This document shows positions 59,495-64,000 of a stretch of DNA of 64,000 nucleotides, in pieces. The DNA is from Paenibacillus aurantius. Its GTDB lineage: Bacteria > Bacillota > Bacilli > Paenibacillales > NBRC-103111. Every line of letters begins with the position of its first letter. Position 1 is the stretch's first letter. The notes beneath the pieces were generated by a model. The model made no database searches. It had not been told where the DNA came from and saw only the letters and a program-made list of their open reading frames with translations. The translations under genes were made by a program, and so were the position numbers. The stretch is taken from assembly GCF_032268605.1 (NCBI RefSeq), contig NZ_CP130318.1, forward strand, positions 5,369,501 through 5,433,500. The letters are read 5' to 3'.

Positions 59495-60655
59495 TTAGCC
59501 GCCCGGGCTTCGCCGGCAGCGGGAGGCAGAGGGCAGGTCCCTCCGCGTCCACAAGGCGATCAAGGCAAGCCCCGCCATCGACACGTTGAGCGAGACGGGA
59601 TTGAACGGGGCCGCGAGCACCATCGGGCTGCTTACCGCGGCACCGATCAGAAGCAGGACGAGCCCGGCGAGGTCCGCGTAATACAGCAGCCGGCTCCGGT
59701 GAAACCTCCAGTGAAGTAGGCCGAACAGGATCTCCCCGATCCCGACGGCTGCGAGGACCGCCGTTTCCTTCCCGGCAAAGACGCTTCCCAGCTCGCCCAA
59801 CAGTTCCCGTTCCCCCGTATAGGTGAAAAGCAGCTTCGGCACCAGGCCGTGGTAAATCCAAAGGAACGTGAGCAGGAAGACGGCTGTGTAATGGATGAGG
59901 CTTCTCTGCAGCGACACCGCCGGGGCGATTCCCCTCTCGATCCACAGCCGGAGGCAGTCGAAGCTCCAGGCGGTGGCCCAGCCCATGAGCGGGCGGAAAA
60001 GCAGCCGGTCCACCAGCCGGCCAGGCAGACCGAACCTCGTCCGGTAGTCGTAGCGGGTGAGGAACCGGACGACACCTTGCGACTGGTGGGATGGTTCCGG
60101 CTGAACCGGCCCGACCGGAGCCGCAGGGCCTCCGGATGCGGCTAACGGGGAGACGCTCCCCTCGAAAGCACTCGCAGCCGAATCCCCATCGGCTCGTGTT
60201 CGGGCGGTTTCTTCCGCTGACCCAGATGCCTCAACCGAAGTTCCTCTCGTTCCTCCCGATGGACTCCCCTCCGCCGGCCTCTCCCGCTTCCCGCCGGAAT
60301 CGGAATGTCCCCCCTCCGGATCAGCCAGCGGGATGTACTTCCAGTACCCCGCTCCCTCCCGGATAAGGGACAACGCCTGCCCCGAGCCGAAGCGGAGCGC
60401 GGAGGTGCGCTCTCCGCCCGGACCCTCGACGACGGCTGTCGTCTCCCCGTCTCCGCGGATGCGCAGCCCGAAGCCGATGCGGGTTTCGTACCGAAACCGC
60501 TGGGGCTCGTGCTCTTTTTCCTTCGGAAGGTACCGGATGTCCGTAAACCGCAGGTCCCATTCCCGGTGCTTCTCGGGATTCTGGGTATAGTCCCACAGGC
60601 GGTCCATGCCGCCCCGAATGTCGATTTCTACATAAATCGGTCTGCTCTTGGCCAT
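59495..60655 (-). CDS. SRPBCC domain fused to DoxX-like membrane domain
   Basis: A 386-residue fusion. Residues 1-110 are an SRPBCC/polyketide-cyclase-like ligand-binding fold (VEIDIRGGMDRLWDYTQNPE, then HREWDLRFTDIRYL). Residues of about 112-190 are a Gly/Ser/Glu/Ala-rich linker, probably disordered. The C-terminal half holds four DoxX-like membrane helices. A second SRPBCC strand region (FLTRYDYRTRFGLPG) follows the linker. CAAGGAGG precedes ATG. It lies between the DCC and DUF4166 genes in one operon. The function is unknown. Confidence 0.8.
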   Translation of the reverse strand: MAKSRPIYVEIDIRGGMDRLWDYTQNPEKHREWDLRFTDIRYLPKEKEHEPQRFRYETRIGFGLRIRGDGETTAVVEGPGGERTSALRFGSGQALSLIREGAGYWKYIPLADPEGGHSDSGGKRERPAEGSPSGGTRGTSVEASGSAEETARTRADGDSAASAFEGSVSPLAASGGPAAPVGPVQPEPSHQSQGVVRFLTRYDYRTRFGLPGRLVDRLLFRPLMGWATAWSFDCLRLWIERGIAPAVSLQRSLIHYTAVFLLTFLWIYHGLVPKLLFTYTGERELLGELGSVFAGKETAVLAAVGIGEILFGLLHWRFHRSRLLYYADLAGLVLLLIGAAVSSPMVLAAPFNPVSLNVSMAGLALIALWTRRDLPSASRCRRSPGG

Positions 60656-60681
60656 AAGCCCCGGCCTCCTTGCTGTAAAGG

Positions 60682-61092
60682 TTACGAATCGATAAAACGC
60701 TCGCGGATATCGGGCGTCGGCACAAGGCAGCTGTCCGTCCGGCCGAACCAGCGGTAGCGGTTGCGGGCGATCCGGTCGTAGACGAAGTCCCGGATGGGGC
60801 GCGGCACGGCCAGGAAGAGAAGCGCCGGGGACCAGACGCCCCCGAGCTCATGCAGCACGCGGAGGGCCGCCGAGGACTTAATGTAGGTGCGCTCCCCCCG
60901 GACCATCACGAAGGTGTCCAGCGCATCCGGGTCCAATCCGCTTCCAAGCAGCAGCCTCCTTCCCGTCTCCGACTGCAGGGAGGCAAAAACGAACTTCCCC
61001 GCCCGGTCGCGAGGGATCACGAAGCGGATCACGAAGCTGCATAGGTTGCATACACCGTCATACAGCAGAATGGCCTTCTCCGTTTTCTCCAT
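60682..61092 (-). CDS. Thiol-disulfide oxidoreductase of the DCC family
   Basis: A 136-residue DCC (DUF393) protein. The signature is LLYDGVCNLCSFVIRFVI, a D-x-x-C-x-x-C redox site. Later segments are FASLQSETGRRLL and YDRIARNRYRWFGR. It is probably thioredoxin-like and near the membrane. It is the first gene of a three-gene unit (DCC, SRPBCC-DoxX, DUF4166) with 26-28 base gaps. The partner and substrate are unknown. Confidence 0.9.
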   Translation of the reverse strand: MEKTEKAILLYDGVCNLCSFVIRFVIPRDRAGKFVFASLQSETGRRLLLGSGLDPDALDTFVMVRGERTYIKSSAALRVLHELGGVWSPALLFLAVPRPIRDFVYDRIARNRYRWFGRTDSCLVPTPDIRERFIDS

Positions 61093-61338
61093 TGCCGTTC
61101 CTCCTGTCCTCCGCCACCGCTTTATGGATTGTTCTTCCTCATTGTACCCGTCCGGCGGGGGTTTTCTAAGTTCTATCTTTTATAGTACCCTGTCCGAACC
61201 CCCGCGGCAAAACGGCCCCGGAATAACGGAGAACGGTTGGGCCCGTTCTCTCGTTCCCTTTCTTGTCCTCCTGTTTCCCCTCCGATGAGCAGGGAGATGC
61301 TATACTGAAGAAAAAGAACACAGAGGAGGAACCCGGAG

Positions 61339-61950
61339 ATGGATCGGCTGGCGCAGCAAATTCAATTCGTGGTGGAGATCGACAAACTGAAGCAGGTGGT
61401 GCGGCGGGCCCGTCTGATGGACAATTCCCGCTATGAGAATGACGCGGAGCATTCCTGGCACCAGGCGGCGATGGCGATGGTTCTTGCCGAGCATGCCAAC
61501 GACGCGCAAGTGGACCGGTTCCGCGTCATGCGGATGCTGGTCATCCATGACCTGGTGGAGATCGATGCCGGCGACACCTTCGCCTATGATGTGACGGGGC
61601 ACCTGGACAAGGCGGAACGGGAGCGGAAAGCGGCCGACCGGCTGTTCGGCATGCTGCCTTCCGATCAGGCGCAGGAGCTTCGCGGGCTGTGGGACGAGTT
61701 CGAGGAGCGGGTGACGCCGGAGGCCCGTTTTGCCGCGGCATTGGACCGGTTTCAACCCCTGCTGCACAACTACCACACCCAAGGGCACACATGGAAAAAA
61801 TTCGGAATAACGGCTGAGATGGTCCTCAGCCGCAATGCGTCCATTGCCGAGGGCTCCGAGGCTCTCTGGGCGTACGCCCAGCGGCTCATCGAGGAATCCG
61901 TGGAAAAGGGCTATCTTCCGGAAGGCAAGCCGGCCGCCGCCGGAAACTGA
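61339..61950 (+). CDS. HD-domain phosphohydrolase, YfbR-like
   Basis: A 203-residue HD-fold protein. The metal residues can be placed in DAEHSWHQA and VIHDLVEIDAGD (the HD pair), followed by FDQ-type RFQPLLHNY. The layout matches YfbR/YpgQ-like 5'-deoxynucleotidase or nucleotide phosphohydrolases. GAGGAGG precedes ATG. Cytoplasmic; the substrate is not certain. Confidence 0.9.
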   Translation: MDRLAQQIQFVVEIDKLKQVVRRARLMDNSRYENDAEHSWHQAAMAMVLAEHANDAQVDRFRVMRMLVIHDLVEIDAGDTFAYDVTGHLDKAERERKAADRLFGMLPSDQAQELRGLWDEFEERVTPEARFAAALDRFQPLLHNYHTQGHTWKKFGITAEMVLSRNASIAEGSEALWAYAQRLIEESVEKGYLPEGKPAAAGN

Positions 61951-62040
61951 ACACGGGGCTGCTTCTTCTGGTGATGGAGGCTCCGACCGTTCTTTATTCA
62001 CATGGCGAGTGGTTTCCCGCCTAAGTGATTGACGGCATTA

Positions 62041-62108
62041 AAAAAGGACACGCCTGGTCCAAACGGTTCCCGAATCCCGGTTCCCGTTCGACCAGAGCGT
62101 GTCCTTCT
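62041..62108 (-). terminator. Terminator of the FIMAH-domain surface protein gene
   Basis: AAGGACACGC pairs with GCGTGTCCTT and an inner TGGTC/GACCA pair continues the stem. On the minus strand the stem is followed by TTTTTAATG. It is about 10 bases past the stop at 62117. Confidence 0.8.
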
Positions 62109-62116
62109 CTCTTTCC

Positions 62117-64000
62117 TTACCCGTTCAGCAGAGCGAGCGCGTCACGGCTTAAATAATCCGCGGCTTCCTTGGTAATATGCTTGCCGCTCTGGGCCTGAAC
62201 CTCCTTCCGAAAGCCCTGCCAATCCTTCTGCTCCAGCTTCGCGAGCAGGCTCTTCTTGATCCCGGCATTATCGATCGCTTGATCATCTGCGAACCGGTTG
62301 ACCAGCTCCTGAAGCGAGGCCTGGCTCGCTTCCGTCTGGAACCGGATGGTCAGCATGCTCCGGTTTCCCGCCCTATCCTCTGCCGTGATCGTAAGGGTGT
62401 GACTTCCGAGCTCCAGCAGGTAGAGCGGAATGCGAGAATCCGGGGCGTAAGGCATCCCGTCCAGCAGGACGGAGGTCTTCCCCGGCTCCACTCCGGATAC
62501 GGAATCCGTTACGTGAAGCCCAAGCGCCAGGTCGGTGCTGTCGGCATAGACGGCATCCGGCCCGACCCCGGAAGCTTCGATAGCCGGCCCGGCTGTGTCC
62601 AGCTTGATGGCAAACGTCCGGACTTCCTCTTCGTTACCGGATCGATCCGTGGACCGAAACCTCCAGTCGTACGCTCCCCCGGCCTCCACGGTAAGGGCTC
62701 CCGTATAGCGGAGCCAGGTCACGCCTCCATCCGGACTGTACACGGTGTCCGCAACGCCGGAGCCTTCATCGGATGCCCCGAGACGGAGCGTTACCGGATG
62801 AACGTACCAGCCGTTCGCTCCATCCGGATCCGCCGGACTCAAGTCAGCGGTGGTGACGGGCGCGACCGAATCGGGTACGGTCAGGGGATAGGAGCCTTTT
62901 GCTTCCCCATACCGTGCCGTCAGGACGGCCGTCCCCGGAAGATGGGCCGTTACTTCTCCCTTCCCGTTGACCTCGGCGATCTTAGAATCGCTGCTTTCGA
63001 AGGTTACCCCCGACGACAGCGTTCCGTTCGTTCCGTCCTCATAGACGGCCGTCACGACGGCCGTTCGGGTTTCTCCCGCCTTGATGCCTGATAAGCCATC
63101 GAGGGAAAGCCCGGCAGCGGCCGGTGCCTGGTCGTCCATCCGGCTTAAGGTGATGCTTCCGGTTCTCGCGATCAAGCCTAAGTACCCGGGCTCAGACAGG
63201 GCATTCGTCTTGTCGGTATCGACAAAGTCGAAGACGTCCTTTCCGTCCACCTTCATGACAAGGCGTACCCCGTTCTCCTGCCGGAACGTCCCCACCTGCA
63301 CGCGGCGGGTCTCGTTGTAAGGAAGCATCGTATTCGGGATTGCGTCCCCTCCGATGCTCGGATACCCGGCCAGATTGCCGTAAATGACGGTCCGCTTGCC
63401 GCTGTTAAACCGGTGGAGCTCGATGCTGCTGCCGGAGATGACGACGAGGTAGGTGTTTCCGTTGGAGTAGTTCACCTCGGAGCTCGGGTTGCCGAGCGAA
63501 AGCGCGTACCAGCTGCCCGAGCCGTTGATGGTCATGTTGAAATCGAGCATCTCGTTCAGGAACATCCGGTCCTTCTGCACGGCATAGCCTCCGGCCGTAG
63601 CCAAGGTCAGGCTGCCGGCTCCCGCCCGGATGCTTCCGCTCTCCGTTCCGTTAATGGCCCAGGAATCCTCCCGGTCGATCTCGGATCGCAGCTTGTAATC
63701 GTCGGCCGTGGCGGAATCCACGACCTTGTACAGGTAATAACCGGAAGCCGAGGTATGGGCGTAGTCCCCTTTTATCGTGAGGACTGCCGTACCCGCTTGA
63801 TGGGCGGTAAGCCGTCCATCCTCGGTGACCGTGGCCACCTCGGGGCTGCTAGACAGGAATTCCGTTCGGTCCAGGGGAACCTCATTGCCGAAAAGAGTAT
63901 GGCCCAGGGCCTTCAGTTCCCTCTCCTCTCCCGGAGCCCCATACCGGACATGGGTAGCCTCCCCTTCGAGCCGGACCTCCGACAGCTCATCGTCTACATA
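62117..64000 (-). CDS. Large surface protein with BIG2, jelly-roll and FIMAH domains (5' end outside window)
   Basis: The frame is open to base 64000, so only the last 627 residues are visible. They begin with a BIG2-like Ig domain (FLSSSPEVATVTEDGRLTAH). A LamG/CBM-like jelly-roll (residues of about 75-260), another BIG2 domain (FESSDSKIAEVNGKGEVTAH), Ig-like repeats with SGVADTVYSPDGG and TITAEDRAGNRS, and a C-terminal FIMAH-like domain (LQELVNRFADDQAIDNAGIK) follow. This is the tail of a secreted, multi-domain carbohydrate-active or adhesion protein, typical of Paenibacillus. The catalytic part, if any, lies beyond the window. Confidence 0.88.
   Translation of the reverse strand, partial: YVDDELSEVRLEGEATHVRYGAPGEERELKALGHTLFGNEVPLDRTEFLSSSPEVATVTEDGRLTAHQAGTAVLTIKGDYAHTSASGYYLYKVVDSATADDYKLRSEIDREDSWAINGTESGSIRAGAGSLTLATAGGYAVQKDRMFLNEMLDFNMTINGSGSWYALSLGNPSSEVNYSNGNTYLVVISGSSIELHRFNSGKRTVIYGNLAGYPSIGGDAIPNTMLPYNETRRVQVGTFRQENGVRLVMKVDGKDVFDFVDTDKTNALSEPGYLGLIARTGSITLSRMDDQAPAAAGLSLDGLSGIKAGETRTAVVTAVYEDGTNGTLSSGVTFESSDSKIAEVNGKGEVTAHLPGTAVLTARYGEAKGSYPLTVPDSVAPVTTADLSPADPDGANGWYVHPVTLRLGASDEGSGVADTVYSPDGGVTWLRYTGALTVEAGGAYDWRFRSTDRSGNEEEVRTFAIKLDTAGPAIEASGVGPDAVYADSTDLALGLHVTDSVSGVEPGKTSVLLDGMPYAPDSRIPLYLLELGSHTLTITAEDRAGNRSMLTIRFQTEASQASLQELVNRFADDQAIDNAGIKKSLLAKLEQKDWQGFRKEVQAQSGKHITKEAADYLSRDALALLNG

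Overview
The window reads as chromosomal DNA of a Gram-positive, Paenibacillus-like Firmicute of fairly high GC. The pointers are strong AAGGAGG ribosome sites in front of nearly every gene, T-box leaders on argS and asd, MocR and membrane-anchored YesN-type AraC regulators, Lpl-type sugar ABC permeases with a lipoprotein binding protein, and a FIMAH-domain surface protein at the right edge. No rRNA, tRNA, CRISPR array, transposase or prophage gene was seen.

Left part (1-28.2 kb): a mosaic of small units. These are a LysR/MFS divergent pair; a hydrolase-DinB operon; a NUDIX gene behind a terminator-like leader; a complete class D beta-lactamase divergent from a MocR regulator; a GntR regulator fused to a solute-binding domain; a phytanoyl-CoA-dioxygenase-like gene followed by an AraC regulator; an aroC of the E. 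coli sequence type; an Lrp regulator with a split chromate transporter (ywrCBA-like); a lipoprotein serpin; a stand-alone murG; and assorted reductases, an HxlR regulator, a GyrI-VOC-VOC fusion, a VAO-type flavoprotein and a double GNAT acetyltransferase.

Central part (28.3-47.3 kb): a sulfated-glycan utilisation locus, the most interesting region. One minus-strand operon (43686 down to 33936) holds two sugar ABC permeases, a sulfatase, a P-type-ATPase-like HAD phosphatase, a GH27-like alpha-galactosidase and three more sulfatases. Divergent from it is the lipoprotein binding protein, followed by a fifth sulfatase in opposite orientation. At the left end lie a secreted beta-propeller protein with an inserted jelly-roll and, divergently, a YesN/AraC membrane regulator; a perfect 17-bp palindrome sits between them. 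All five sulfatases have the Cys-type C-x-P-x-R motif and no signal peptide. I therefore infer that sulfated oligosaccharides are imported and desulfated in the cytoplasm. The locus is bracketed by two same-orientation copies of a roughly 45-bp hairpin-plus-tail repeat (28274 and 47286), and a frameshifted relic of a sixth sulfatase abuts the right copy. Neither the formylglycine-generating enzyme nor the transport ATPase is in the window.

Right part (47.3-64 kb): mostly housekeeping. A minus-strand run goes pyrE, RNase H-like, NUDIX, small membrane protein. Then come a degenerate GGDEF protein, an RlmA-like rRNA methyltransferase, an archaeal/fungal-type asd behind a T-box whose specifier reads as Lys AAA, argS behind an Arg T-box, a HIT protein, two tiny membrane proteins, a polysaccharide deacetylase, mscL, a methyltransferase, a DCC / SRPBCC-DoxX / DUF4166 operon, an HD phosphohydrolase, and a large Ig-like surface protein that runs off the right edge.
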